From Candidatus Peregrinibacteria bacterium (GTDB taxonomy: Bacteria > Patescibacteriota > Gracilibacteria > Peribacterales > Peribacteraceae), in contig JABJGX010000004.1 in assembly GCA_018662075.1 (NCBI GenBank), forward strand, positions 1 to 18,346: a stretch of DNA of 18,346 nt. Direction: 5' to 3'. This document shows, piece after piece, positions 1 to 7,205 of this stretch. The first letter of the stretch is position 1; every line of letters starts with the position of its first letter. Made by a program: the position numbers and the translations under genes. The notes under the pieces were generated by a model that saw only the letters and a list, made by a program, of their open reading frames with translations, had not been told where the DNA came from and did no database searches.

Positions 1-480
1 AAGTTTAACCATGCATATGGTGAGACGTTTGTTATTCCAGAGCCGATCATAAAAGACACTGCAGCAGTCGTACCAGGGACTGATGGGCAGAAGATGAGTA
101 AGAGTTACGGAAATACTATTCCGTTCCTTGGAGAGGATGCATCGATCAAAAAAGCCATCATGGGAATTGTTACTGACTCAAAAGATAAAGATGATGCAAA
201 GGATCCAGACAGCTGTGTTATCTTTCAAATCCATAAACTCCTTCTTGATGCAGGTGCAGGGAAAGATCTTGAGGCAGAGTATAAGAACGGTTTGCCGTAT
301 GGAGATGCAAAAAAACGTCTACTCAGTGACTATATGGACTTTATTTTACCTTTTAAAACAAAAAAACAGAGTATTACCGTAGTTGAAGCGCAAAACGTAC
401 TATCTGAAGGTGCCGCGAAGGCCTCTGAAGTGGCAGCATCTACCATGGAATTGGTACGAAAAGCAGTGGGATTGAAGTAA
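1..480 (+). CDS. trpS: Tryptophanyl-tRNA synthetase, C-terminal part (5' end outside window)
   Basis: The reading frame is open from base 1, so the gene begins before the window; about 159 residues are visible. TrpRS charges tRNA-Trp with tryptophan in the cytoplasm. The class I signature KMSKS is present (codons around 94-108), preceded by PGTDGQ, and followed by the helical C-terminal region that includes YGDAKKRLL and the terminal helix, as in bacterial TrpRS. TyrRS is the closest alternative, but the segment with DPDSCVIFQIHKLL and YGDAKK is typical of TrpRS. The first ATG in view (94) lies inside KMSKS and is not a real start. The TAA stop is followed at once by a palindrome and the promoter of the next gene. 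Confidence 0.9.
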   Translation, partial: KFNHAYGETFVIPEPIIKDTAAVVPGTDGQKMSKSYGNTIPFLGEDASIKKAIMGIVTDSKDKDDAKDPDSCVIFQIHKLLLDAGAGKDLEAEYKNGLPYGDAKKRLLSDYMDFILPFKTKKQSITVVEAQNVLSEGAAKASEVAASTMELVRKAVGLK

Positions 481-500
481 ATAGCAAAATTTGCTATAAT
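472..500 (+). promoter_or_regulatory. Sigma-70-type promoter of the tandem membrane-protein genes
   Basis: TTGAAG (472-477) and a perfect TATAAT (495-500) are separated by 17 bp, the ideal spacing. The -35 box lies in the last codons of trpS. Transcription would start near 507, giving a leader of about 19 nt before the ATG at 526. Confidence 0.7.
481..497. repeat. Perfect palindrome inside the promoter, candidate operator
   Basis: ATAGCAAA (481-488) and TTTGCTAT (490-497) are perfect inverted repeats around one central A. The palindrome fills the spacer and covers the first three bases of the TATAAT box, where a bound repressor would block polymerase. As a terminator for trpS it is weak: AT-rich, with no usable loop and no U-tract. 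Confidence 0.5.
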
Positions 501-525
501 AAAGAGAAACATACACACAAATTTT

Positions 526-1239
526 ATGATTAAAAAAACAGAATCAAAGACCCCTATTTCACAAGTATTCGCTGCACTTCTCGTTGGAGTGATTGCAGTG
601 CCAACTGCTATGACCGGACTGTTTCAGTCCATGGATATTGTGAGCCCCTCGACAGTCGTTCCGGGATTTAGCATCTACCGCACTGCTGTAAAAGATGCAG
701 CACGTGTACGTCAGCTTCGCCGTGATTACTGGAGGGCTGTAGGGATATATAACGAGCTGGATCGTATTGGTGTGGAAGATGTCTATCCACCTGATATTAA
801 TGATCCGGAAAGTATTGCGTACTACTTAGATTCGAGTAATTTTCGGTTAAGAGGAGACAGCGATGAGTCACTATTTGGTGCTGCTCCAGAAAGAAGTATC
901 TCTGATGCAATGGCTACCTATAATGCTCTATCAGAACGGTATCGAGACTTGCTTGATGGATATGTCTCAACACGTCGTTGTCCGGGTACACTTCGTCAGT
1001 ATCATATGGCAGGATTTTATGAGCTATGTAATGACCTACTCGATGAAAATATTGCAGCGACTATGCCAACAGTACTCGAACGTAGTTCGTATCTTCGTGG
1101 ATTTAATGCAGTTGGAAATTCCCAAGCTACTTCTTTACGTCAACGGTTACTGATGATGGAAGAGTCTCTACTCATAAAAGGTGCTTCTATTAGGCCTCAA
1201 GGGACTCCAGGACAGCGTCGTCCACGGATTACCTACTAA
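526..1239 (+). CDS. Hypothetical membrane-anchored protein, paralogue 1
   Basis: I do not recognise the family. The 237-residue protein has one hydrophobic N-terminal segment (about residues 13-33, LLVGVIAVPTAMTGLF) that could be an uncleaved anchor or signal. A charged, mostly helical domain follows, with the motif YWRA near residue 68 and, in the second half, a block with two cysteines (RRCP, then GFYELCN). It ends in a basic Pro/Arg-rich tail. The next gene is clearly a paralogue with the same anchor (VGVIAVP), YWRA, a CP motif and GFYDLCN. The conserved cysteines could form a disulfide outside the membrane, but this is inference. ATG 526 follows the promoter and has no Shine-Dalgarno sequence. 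Confidence 0.75.
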   Translation: MIKKTESKTPISQVFAALLVGVIAVPTAMTGLFQSMDIVSPSTVVPGFSIYRTAVKDAARVRQLRRDYWRAVGIYNELDRIGVEDVYPPDINDPESIAYYLDSSNFRLRGDSDESLFGAAPERSISDAMATYNALSERYRDLLDGYVSTRRCPGTLRQYHMAGFYELCNDLLDENIAATMPTVLERSSYLRGFNAVGNSQATSLRQRLLMMEESLLIKGASIRPQGTPGQRRPRITY

Positions 1240-1259
1240 TATTTATACCAACATGTAGT

Positions 1260-1967
1260 ATGCAACGCCTTCCCAATGCAAATTATAGACTCGTTATGGC
1301 CTTGGTCGTAGGAGTTATTGCAGTTCCTATGACATCGACTGCATTATTTCTTAATCAAAAAGCTGTCGATGGATTGGATGATACCAGCGCAACGGATCTT
1401 CGTATTCGTGCAATGGAGGATCGTCGTCGTGTTCGTGCAGAAGGGAGGGCTTACTGGAGGGCAATGGAACAGTTCCAGCGCGCTGAAGATGCAGGTCTTG
1501 AAGCTAAAAAGCCAGATAGAAACAATCTTGATTCTATTGATGATGCACTAAACCAGAACACTGGAGAAGAAGAGGCTGTACACGAAGCAGCTCCTGCAGT
1601 GACATCTTTGGAAACACGCACTTTGAAGACACACGATAGAGCATTATTGCGCAGATATACTCGTGCTAGGTCTTGTCCAGAAGGACTCAAAGACTTTAGG
1701 GTTCCAGGTTTTTATGACCTGTGTAATGCGATTGTTGGTGCTGGTGTTTCACCACAGCCAATTCGTGGACTGCTTAATCACAATGCTTATATTTACGGTA
1801 AGCTTCGCGGATCTGCACCAAATGCAGTGAAAGGATTTAAGCTCCGTATGCAGATGTTGCAACAGGCAAACGATTCAACTCGTCGTAGAGACGGTGGCAA
1901 TATTCCGGGTCGTCCAACAACATGCGCCGCGAATCCAGATTGTTTAGAGCCACGGTATAACAACTAG
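1260..1967 (+). CDS. Hypothetical membrane-anchored protein, paralogue 2
   Basis: This 235-residue protein is a diverged tandem copy of the gene 20 bp upstream. It shares the hydrophobic N-terminus (VGVIAVPM, residues 16-23), the RVR...YWRA block, a C-P pair (RSCP) and GFYDLCN, then a basic helical region. It differs in an acidic insert with several Glu near residues 98-105 and a Cys-containing C-terminal tail (TCAANPDC) that paralogue 1 lacks. It is probably co-transcribed with paralogue 1, as no promoter fits in the gap. Its TAG stop forms the first bases of the G-rich repeat at 1965-1995. Function unknown. Confidence 0.75.
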   Translation: MQRLPNANYRLVMALVVGVIAVPMTSTALFLNQKAVDGLDDTSATDLRIRAMEDRRRVRAEGRAYWRAMEQFQRAEDAGLEAKKPDRNNLDSIDDALNQNTGEEEAVHEAAPAVTSLETRTLKTHDRALLRRYTRARSCPEGLKDFRVPGFYDLCNAIVGAGVSPQPIRGLLNHNAYIYGKLRGSAPNAVKGFKLRMQMLQQANDSTRRRDGGNIPGRPTTCAANPDCLEPRYNN

Positions 1968-1995
1968 GGGGTAGGAGTAGGGTTAGGGGGTAGGG
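1965..1995 (+). repeat. G-rich dispersed repeat, copy A (G-quadruplex potential)
   Basis: A 31-bp run of TAG and G tracts, ending GGGTTAGGGGGTAGGG, joins the stop codon of paralogue 2 to the -10 box of maf. A second copy at 12330-12362 differs by one substitution and two single-base insertions. The G tracts and 1-4 nt loops could fold into a G-quadruplex on the + strand. Confidence 0.8.
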
Positions 1996-2001
1996 TATAC
2001 T
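1996..2001 (+). promoter_or_regulatory. -10 box of maf, leaderless arrangement
   Basis: TATACT lies 6 nt before the maf ATG, so transcription should start at or next to the start codon. The -35 position falls inside the G-rich repeat, with no recognisable -35 hexamer. Confidence 0.5.
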
Positions 2002-2007
2002 TTTTGT

Positions 2008-2589
2008 ATGTCACAACATCTAGTTCTTGCATCAGCGAGCCCACAAAGAAAACAACTACTTGAAGGATTAGGACTTACGTTTGAAGTACATCCAAGCCAT
2101 TTTGACGAGTCTCAATGTGACCTTCCAGACCCCGCTAAGCGTGCACAGTATTTGGCTTACCATAAAGCAGAAACAGTAAACAAAGAGTACCCAGATAGTT
2201 ATGTTATTGGGTGTGATACGTTAGTTGTGTCATCGACAGGGGAGTTGCTTGAAAAGGCACCAGATGCAGAGGCTGCTCGGGCTATGATTGCAAAACTTTC
2301 GGGCAATACTGCAGAAGTGCATTCGGGCCTTAGTGTTGTGGACCCGGAGCAGAAACACCATGAAGGAGTCAGTTCGTCTGTCGTAACATTTAAAACGTTA
2401 ACAGAAGAGGAGATGGATTGGTGGATAGGAACGGGGTTATGGAAAGACCGGTCAGGATCTTTTCAGATTGATGGACCAGGACAGTTAATGATTGAAAATA
2501 TTTCTGGTGACTGGAGCTCCGTTGTCGGTCTTCCGGTGTATCTTTTAGGCGACTTACTGCGAAAAGCGGGGTATCACCTTATGCAGTAG
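2008..2589 (+). CDS. maf: Maf-family nucleotide pyrophosphatase
   Basis: Maf proteins hydrolyse non-canonical nucleoside triphosphates (such as dTTP/UTP or modified pyrimidines) to monophosphate and pyrophosphate in the cytosol. At 193 residues it has normal length and carries the family motifs in order: ASASPQRKQLL at the N-terminus, VIGCDTLV (catalytic Asp) near residue 67, HSGLSVV, and the C-terminal DRSGSFQIDGPG and VGLPVYLL. The subfamily (YhdE-like or YceF-like) cannot be settled here. ATG 2008 begins 7 nt after a TATACT box with no Shine-Dalgarno site, consistent with a leaderless mRNA. The TAG stop directly abuts the stop of the convergent phosphatase gene. Confidence 0.93.
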   Translation: MSQHLVLASASPQRKQLLEGLGLTFEVHPSHFDESQCDLPDPAKRAQYLAYHKAETVNKEYPDSYVIGCDTLVVSSTGELLEKAPDAEAARAMIAKLSGNTAEVHSGLSVVDPEQKHHEGVSSSVVTFKTLTEEEMDWWIGTGLWKDRSGSFQIDGPGQLMIENISGDWSSVVGLPVYLLGDLLRKAGYHLMQ

Positions 2590-3402
2590 CTACATCTTAT
2601 TCTTTGTCCAATCCCAGAGGTCATCGAAGATCTCTGCCGTACTTGCAGCGCAGGTGTATCCACCTTTTGGGTTTCCAGGTTCCTGTGCTTCGTAGGCCAT
2701 TTTCCCTCCTGCCTCTTCGACCAGAAGGAACCCAGCCGAGATGTCCCAGAGACGAATGCCATCAAAGAACACACCGTCTGTATGTCCCATTAAAATCTCA
2801 CCAAGTTCTTCTGCAGCACAGCCATAGTTTTCAATAGACCTGCATGGCGGAAGGGTGACGTGCAGGGTGCCATCTATGTCTTTGGTTCTATGGATAAGGT
2901 TACAGTTGAGTATGGCATCTTGTAGCCTGCCAGTCTTTCGAAGCTTCACTGTGTCATCATTAAAGTAAGCGCCCGCGCCTTTTCCTCCAAAGAACCATTG
3001 GTTCAGTAGGGGCATGTGCATAGCTCCTGCTAGCAAGATTCCATCTTTCTGTACGCCGATAATCGTACCGAAGCTGTGCTTTCCATGAATGAAATTTGTC
3101 GTGCCATCAAGTGGGTCAATAATCCATTCGTATGGACTGCTCGGGTCACCAATGTTTTCCGCTCCTGCTTCTTCACCTATAAGCCTGTGGTCGGGGAAGT
3201 GCTCTTGAATTGCTTTTACAATCGCAATTTGTGTATTGCTATCAATTTCTGTGACAAGGTCTATCGCAGATGTTTTTTCTGTAACATCAAGCTTCTTAGA
3301 GCCATGATGCACAGCATCATATTCTTTTTCGAGAATAGAGGTCCCAACTGCAGTTGCAGATTTTGCTACATCGATAAGATGATCTATAGAAAGGTCGTTC
3401 AT
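2590..3402 (-). CDS. Inositol monophosphatase family protein
   Basis: A Mg2+-dependent sugar or nucleotide phosphatase of the SuhB/CysQ superfamily; the substrate cannot be told from sequence. The 270-residue protein has the full metal site: GEE (residues 76-78), IIDPLDGTTNFIHG (94-107, with D96 and D99) and WDISAGFLLVEEAGG (219-233, with D220). It is the last gene of the minus-strand block, 9 bp after the metallopeptidase gene. A TAAACT box 6 nt before its ATG suggests its own leaderless promoter. Its TAG stop is back to back with that of maf, leaving no room for a terminator between the two genes. Confidence 0.9.
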   Translation of the reverse strand: MNDLSIDHLIDVAKSATAVGTSILEKEYDAVHHGSKKLDVTEKTSAIDLVTEIDSNTQIAIVKAIQEHFPDHRLIGEEAGAENIGDPSSPYEWIIDPLDGTTNFIHGKHSFGTIIGVQKDGILLAGAMHMPLLNQWFFGGKGAGAYFNDDTVKLRKTGRLQDAILNCNLIHRTKDIDGTLHVTLPPCRSIENYGCAAEELGEILMGHTDGVFFDGIRLWDISAGFLLVEEAGGKMAYEAQEPGNPKGGYTCAASTAEIFDDLWDWTKNKM

Positions 3403-3408
3403 GATATG

Positions 3409-3414
3409 AGTTTA
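3409..3414 (-). promoter_or_regulatory. Possible -10 box of the inositol-phosphatase gene
   Basis: On the minus strand TAAACT ends 6 nt before the ATG at 3402. It overlaps the TAA stop of the upstream metallopeptidase gene. It fits the leaderless pattern, but read-through from upstream is equally possible. Confidence 0.35.
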
Positions 3415-4110
3415 TATGGTTGGAAGCCGATAGTCATAGAGCGACTCTCGGTATTTGTTGTAGTTGGGTAGAGCCCACTGCACCCATGACCAATACTGCG
3501 CACTGTGGTCTGCTCTCTTACGGTGTGCGAGTTCGTGGACGATGACGTAATGCATCACTTTTGGGTCTACAAATAGCAGGGCTGAGTTCAGCATAATAAC
3601 ACCTTGGTAGCTACAGCTACCCCATTGAGAGGAGGCAAACTGTAATTTTACCTTAGAGATATTTACCCCATATGTGTCGTTGTTAATCTTTCGTACAAGC
3701 TCTTCCATGCGGTGAAGCTCCTGCGCTGCCAAGGTCTTCCAGAGAAGTCTGTGGAGCCCTTTACGGCGCATATTTGGACCAATGGTTACGTTCCACCCAC
3801 GGGTGGTGCGACGGATAGAAGTCTTTTGTCCTGGTCGAAGGGCAAAGCAGTGCTTTGTGCCATTGGCGAGTGTAATCGTTGCGCTCTCACCACTATCAAG
3901 AAGCTTTCCGAAGGGGTTAATGAGGATCTTTTCCTGTTCTTCCTCCACCTGCTTAATCATACGGTCGAGGAGGTCTTGTACGTGCTCTTTTTCCTCTTCT
4001 CGGGATAGTCCTTTTGCGAGCCTAATGACAATAGTTTCATCACGAAAAACTGCACGCGAGTGCTTATTGGTAGTGTGTTCAACCCGGTGTCTGATTGTTC
4101 TTTTTGTCAT
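3412..4110 (-). CDS. YgjP-type (DUF45) zinc metallopeptidase-like protein
   Basis: Contains the zincin motif HELAH at residues 192-196 with a third histidine at 202 (HSAQYW), the arrangement of the YgjP/DUF45 family related to M48 peptidases. SSQWGSCS (160-167) is the other conserved family block. The biological substrate of the family is not firmly known. I start the gene at the ATG at 4110 (MTKRTIRHRV, 232 residues) rather than the in-frame ATG at 4263. The longer form would overlap the upstream gene by 26 bp and add a tail unlike the family, and a TATACT box lies just before the 4110 start. The protein is soluble, with no signal peptide. Confidence 0.85.
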   Translation of the reverse strand: MTKRTIRHRVEHTTNKHSRAVFRDETIVIRLAKGLSREEEKEHVQDLLDRMIKQVEEEQEKILINPFGKLLDSGESATITLANGTKHCFALRPGQKTSIRRTTRGWNVTIGPNMRRKGLHRLLWKTLAAQELHRMEELVRKINNDTYGVNISKVKLQFASSQWGSCSYQGVIMLNSALLFVDPKVMHYVIVHELAHRKRADHSAQYWSWVQWALPNYNKYRESLYDYRLPTI

Positions 4111-4121
4111 GGGGGCTGATG

Positions 4122-4127
4122 AGTATA
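4122..4127 (-). promoter_or_regulatory. -10 box of the metallopeptidase gene
   Basis: On the minus strand TATACT ends 11 nt before the ATG at 4110. Transcription would begin about 4 nt before the start codon, giving an almost leaderless message. It supports the shorter start. Confidence 0.45.
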
Positions 4128-4237
4128 CATGCTCGTCAAGGGCAGGCCGGGGAATGGAGCACCACGAAAGAGTGCGGGATATACGAAAGCGGTGCAGTCT
4201 TTTTTCCGCTTCAACTAGCCATAAATTTTTGCAAAAA

Positions 4238-5152
4238 CTACAGTTCATCGTGGGCTTGCTCAAGTTCTTTGTTCAACATGAATGCTTTTCTTGCCATTTC
4301 AGTGCAGAATTTGATCTCGGATTGGACTTGACGGAATTGGCTATCCAGCGCGCTATAATCTTCCAAGGAAAAGAGTGGGAATATTCGTGCTTCTTTCTGT
4401 TCCAGACAGGCAATAGCCTCCTCTATTTTTGGCACAACTTCTTCCTCTGGACCCCCTAAAATAAGGACTGAATGTAGGCGAACCACGAGGTGATTTAGCC
4501 AGGTTTTAGACCGATCTACCCGAAGCTTTGCTAAGGCCATGCGCTTAGAGAGGCGATAGTGGCTTTCGAGGTTTACTTTGGCTTCGAGGAGGTCTTCTTT
4601 ATTGCTGTAGACTCCTACATCTATGGCAGATATGACGGTAGAGATAGCCTCCATGAGGTTATGTATGTGGAAGATGGCTGCAGTTTTGTATTGATCTGTT
4701 ACCCCTGCAATACTTTCGACGTACTGTTGCTCCTTGCGAAGCATTTCGAGCTCCATGGTTAGAGTAGCCCGGAAGCATCGCATGGATTCAGGTAGTAGGC
4801 TATCCCTATTAGCCCGTCTGATGTCTGCACGACAAGCGAGGCGTTTCTCTTTCCTCTTTTCTCTACGCAGAAGATGTTGCTCTTTGTATGAAGCAGTGTT
4901 TTTTCGGTTATTCATATACCCTGCCCAGAATCCTTTTGTGTCACCCATCCTTTTCTCCCATACAGCCTTTTGTCTTTCGATCTCTAAAAGGGCCTCTTCA
5001 GACATTTGCACTTCTGGTGCTGGTTTTAGGGTTTCATCTATAACTGGTGGACCTTGTTCTCCTTGGTATCCAACTTTTGCTTCCACAAAACCAGGCATCA
5101 GCAGGGCTGTCACTAAGAGGGAAGCGATGGAATTCCGTGGAAGGCTGTTCAC
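4238..5152 (-). CDS. Hypothetical exported coiled-coil protein
   Basis: I do not recognise the family. The 304-residue protein begins with a clear signal peptide (hydrophobic IASLLVTALLMPG, with likely cleavage after VEA at residues 23-25). A short Pro-rich stretch and a long, highly charged, helix-rich body follow, with likely coiled coils around residues 50-140 and 190-300. There is a Cys pair near residues 107-126 and no transmembrane helix after the signal. An exported structural or cell-envelope role is inference. The start codon is GTG (5152) and overlaps no other gene; a TAGACT box ends 8 nt upstream. It lies 19 bp after the DUF35-kinase gene. Confidence 0.72.
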   Translation of the reverse strand: MNSLPRNSIASLLVTALLMPGFVEAKVGYQGEQGPPVIDETLKPAPEVQMSEEALLEIERQKAVWEKRMGDTKGFWAGYMNNRKNTASYKEQHLLRREKRKEKRLACRADIRRANRDSLLPESMRCFRATLTMELEMLRKEQQYVESIAGVTDQYKTAAIFHIHNLMEAISTVISAIDVGVYSNKEDLLEAKVNLESHYRLSKRMALAKLRVDRSKTWLNHLVVRLHSVLILGGPEEEVVPKIEEAIACLEQKEARIFPLFSLEDYSALDSQFRQVQSEIKFCTEMARKAFMLNKELEQAHDEL

Positions 5153-5160
5153 GGAGAGTT

Positions 5161-5166
5161 AGTCTA
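5161..5166 (-). promoter_or_regulatory. Possible -10 box of the exported coiled-coil gene
   Basis: On the minus strand TAGACT ends 8 nt before the GTG start at 5152, in the short gap after the previous stop. A weak match that fits the leaderless pattern seen elsewhere in the window. Confidence 0.3.
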
Positions 5167-5171
5167 CCAGA

Positions 5172-6092
5172 CTATGAACTAACATGCTCAAGTACACGAC
5201 CAGACAAGTTTTCGATGACGGTTTCTAGTTTGTCATTTACGATCAGGTGATCAAACAGTTCTTTGCGATCATCGAAGAACTGAAGGTCTGCTTCTGCATT
5301 TTTGAGACGGTCTTTGATCTGCTGTTCTGTATCGCGGCCACGATCCCTCAGTCTATGGAGGAGGGAAGAGAGCATTTGCCGCTTACTTTTTCCTGGTGGT
5401 AGAAGTCCAAAGCTTAAAATAGACCTTCGGCCAAAGTGAGAAGAGAGCCCTTGAAGAAGGTTCATTTCTGTAATGACCATAGGAATCTTTCCTTTTGCCC
5501 AAATGGCTTCAATGTCTGAGGTACGGTATCCGTACCAGCGCTTTTCTGTTGATGAGGGGATAGATGTAGAAGTAGCGAGAAGGTTATTTTTCTTGAGATC
5601 GGCAAATTCCTCTGAAGAGATATGCGTGTACTCATCTGCATCACCATCTTTTATTTCTCTCGTAGTAACAATCGGGACACGCTCAACATCTTTCCCAATA
5701 GTTGTAGAGAGCACGACAGAGATAGTAGTTTTTCCAACACCAGATGGACCAGTAAGGGCAACAAGGTACCCTGGAAACTCCTCTTTTACCGCTTTAAGTG
5801 CAGAGACTTCATAGGCAATGTCGTAGAGTCTGAGCCCTTCTGTATTTACTTTACTGAGTCTCATTTTTGGAAGAACAGTCTGTCCAATTTGAAGGTCTGA
5901 AGCATCTGTGCAGAGCAATTGCCCTGTAACAGTTGTGCCATCTGCAAGTTTAATAAGACCGATGTGACGAGGACCTGCAGGGAAACCTTCTGGTGGATGA
6001 TGAATCGTTGTGAAAGACACGAGTACCCCGTCTTGCATCTTTTGCTTCAGAGATTTATCTGCCCTGTATGATGATGCTGGGGTGAAACTCAT
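5172..6092 (-). CDS. DUF35 OB-fold protein fused to a guanylate-kinase-like domain
   Basis: Two domains are visible. Residues about 20-97 match the OB fold of DUF35: VSFTTIHHPPEGF (25-37), GTTVTGQL (52-59) and IGQTV (69-73). In archaea DUF35 proteins hold acetoacetyl-CoA thiolase and HMG-CoA synthase together in one complex, and here the gene directly follows those two. The usual N-terminal zinc ribbon is missing: no Cys pair precedes the OB fold. Residues about 108-300 are a P-loop kinase of guanylate-kinase type: GPSGVGKTT (115-123), TTREIKDGD (143-151), YGYR (187-190), a lid RLRDRGRD (247-254) and a C-terminal FDHLIVND. The acceptor region differs from typical GMK: the second Arg of TTRxxR is Lys, and the conserved Glu of the F-x-E segment is not evident. 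The ATG overlaps the thiolase stop (ATGA). The DUF35 and kinase folds are well supported; the kinase substrate is open. Confidence 0.8.
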   Translation of the reverse strand: MSFTPASSYRADKSLKQKMQDGVLVSFTTIHHPPEGFPAGPRHIGLIKLADGTTVTGQLLCTDASDLQIGQTVLPKMRLSKVNTEGLRLYDIAYEVSALKAVKEEFPGYLVALTGPSGVGKTTISVVLSTTIGKDVERVPIVTTREIKDGDADEYTHISSEEFADLKKNNLLATSTSIPSSTEKRWYGYRTSDIEAIWAKGKIPMVITEMNLLQGLSSHFGRRSILSFGLLPPGKSKRQMLSSLLHRLRDRGRDTEQQIKDRLKNAEADLQFFDDRKELFDHLIVNDKLETVIENLSGRVLEHVSS

Positions 6093-7204
6093 GAAACAGG
6101 AGTGTGTTTGAGGATATGAATACCGCAGGTAGCAGCTGCTCCACCAAAGTTCTGTGTGAGTCCGTAGGTTTTGCCAGAATTACTGAGCTGCTTACTGACA
6201 TCGATGATCTGTTTGATCCCCGTGGCAGCAACTGGGTGGCCGCAAGCCTTTAATCCTCCACTTGCGTTAATGCTTAGTGCAGATTCTTTCTCATAGAGAG
6301 TGATACCCTTTCCAGGTTCTGCAAACCCCATATCTTCGAGTGAGATAATAGCCGCAATTGAGAAACAATCGTGAAGCTCTAGATGGTCTATATCCTCCCG
6401 CTCAAGACTTGCCTCAGTGAGGGCTGCTTCCATAGCGTCTTTGGTGGCTGCAAATGATGTAAGTGTTGCTCGGTCTGTAATAGATACCGTGTCGCTTGCA
6501 ATCTGAGAAGCTGCGATACTAATAGGACTTTCAAGCTTTGTTGAGAGGATGACTGCGGCAGCACCGTCTGAGATAGGGGAGCAGTCGAGCATACAGAGTG
6601 GCTCTGCTACTTTTGGAGACTGAGAGATCTTCTCTGCGGGAATCTCGTTTCGGAATTGTGCGAAGGGATTGCTCACTGCATTTTTATGATGCACAGCACT
6701 AACGGTATTGAGGCGGTCTCTTGATAGGTCATATTCGTGCATGTATCTCGCTGCAATGAGGCCAAAGATTCCTGGGAATGTGAGACCAGATGGAGCATCT
6801 TTCTCTGCATCAGCGGCCCCCATGAGTGCACTGGCTATCTTTCCTGCTGGTGTATCTGTCATCTTCTCAACTCCGACTACGAGAACAGTCTCTGCCTTTC
6901 CGCTTTCTAGAAGTGCACATGCAGTATGCAGAGCAACTGCCCCTGATGCGCATGCTGCTTCAGCACGCAAAGATGGTGGATGATGAGGAAGAAGACTTGC
7001 AGCCATTGCACCGAGGTGTGCTTGGTTATTAGTGACTTCGCCCAGCATGTTGGAAACTACAACGGTATCAATGTCGAGTGCAGTACATCCAGCGTTTTCT
7101 ATTGCTGATGTAATAGCTTCGTCCATCAGGTCACGTAGTCCTTGGTTCCACTTTTCACCAAAGGATGTTTGTCCGTAGCCAGTGATGAAGATCTGTTCTT
7201 TCAT
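6089..7204 (-). CDS. Acetyl-CoA C-acetyltransferase, archaeal/SCP2-type thiolase
   Basis: Condenses two acetyl-CoA to acetoacetyl-CoA, the first step of the mevalonate pathway. At 371 residues it is of the archaeal SCP2-like thiolase type rather than the ~390-residue PhaA/AtoB type. Visible active-site elements are the nucleophilic Cys85 (EAACASGA), ELHDCFSIAAI (275-285, with His278) and GGLKACGHPVAATG (316-329, with Cys321 and His323). It sits 1 bp after HMG-CoA synthase and overlaps the DUF35-kinase gene by 4 bp. This is the gene order of the archaeal HMGS-thiolase-DUF35 complex, so acetoacetyl-CoA is probably channelled to the synthase. Stop is TGA. Confidence 0.9.
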   Translation of the reverse strand: MKEQIFITGYGQTSFGEKWNQGLRDLMDEAITSAIENAGCTALDIDTVVVSNMLGEVTNNQAHLGAMAASLLPHHPPSLRAEAACASGAVALHTACALLESGKAETVLVVGVEKMTDTPAGKIASALMGAADAEKDAPSGLTFPGIFGLIAARYMHEYDLSRDRLNTVSAVHHKNAVSNPFAQFRNEIPAEKISQSPKVAEPLCMLDCSPISDGAAAVILSTKLESPISIAASQIASDTVSITDRATLTSFAATKDAMEAALTEASLEREDIDHLELHDCFSIAAIISLEDMGFAEPGKGITLYEKESALSINASGGLKACGHPVAATGIKQIIDVSKQLSNSGKTYGLTQNFGGAAATCGIHILKHTPVS

Positions 7205-7205
7205 A

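Noticed and set aside
1965..1995. Telomere or CRISPR interpretation of the G-rich repeat
   Set aside because: Only one ~31-bp unit per locus, no regular repeat-spacer pattern, and not at a replicon end as far as the window shows.
3412..4263. Longer form of the metallopeptidase starting at 4263
   Set aside because: The extra 51 residues overlap the upstream gene and do not resemble the family; a -10 box sits just before the ATG at 4110.
3782..4459. 225-codon plus-strand ORF
   Set aside because: It spans antisense to two better supported minus-strand genes and reads as an artefact rich in Ser/Phe/Cys.
4734..5162. 142-codon plus-strand ORF
   Set aside because: Antisense to the exported coiled-coil protein; Ser/Arg-rich shadow with no motif.
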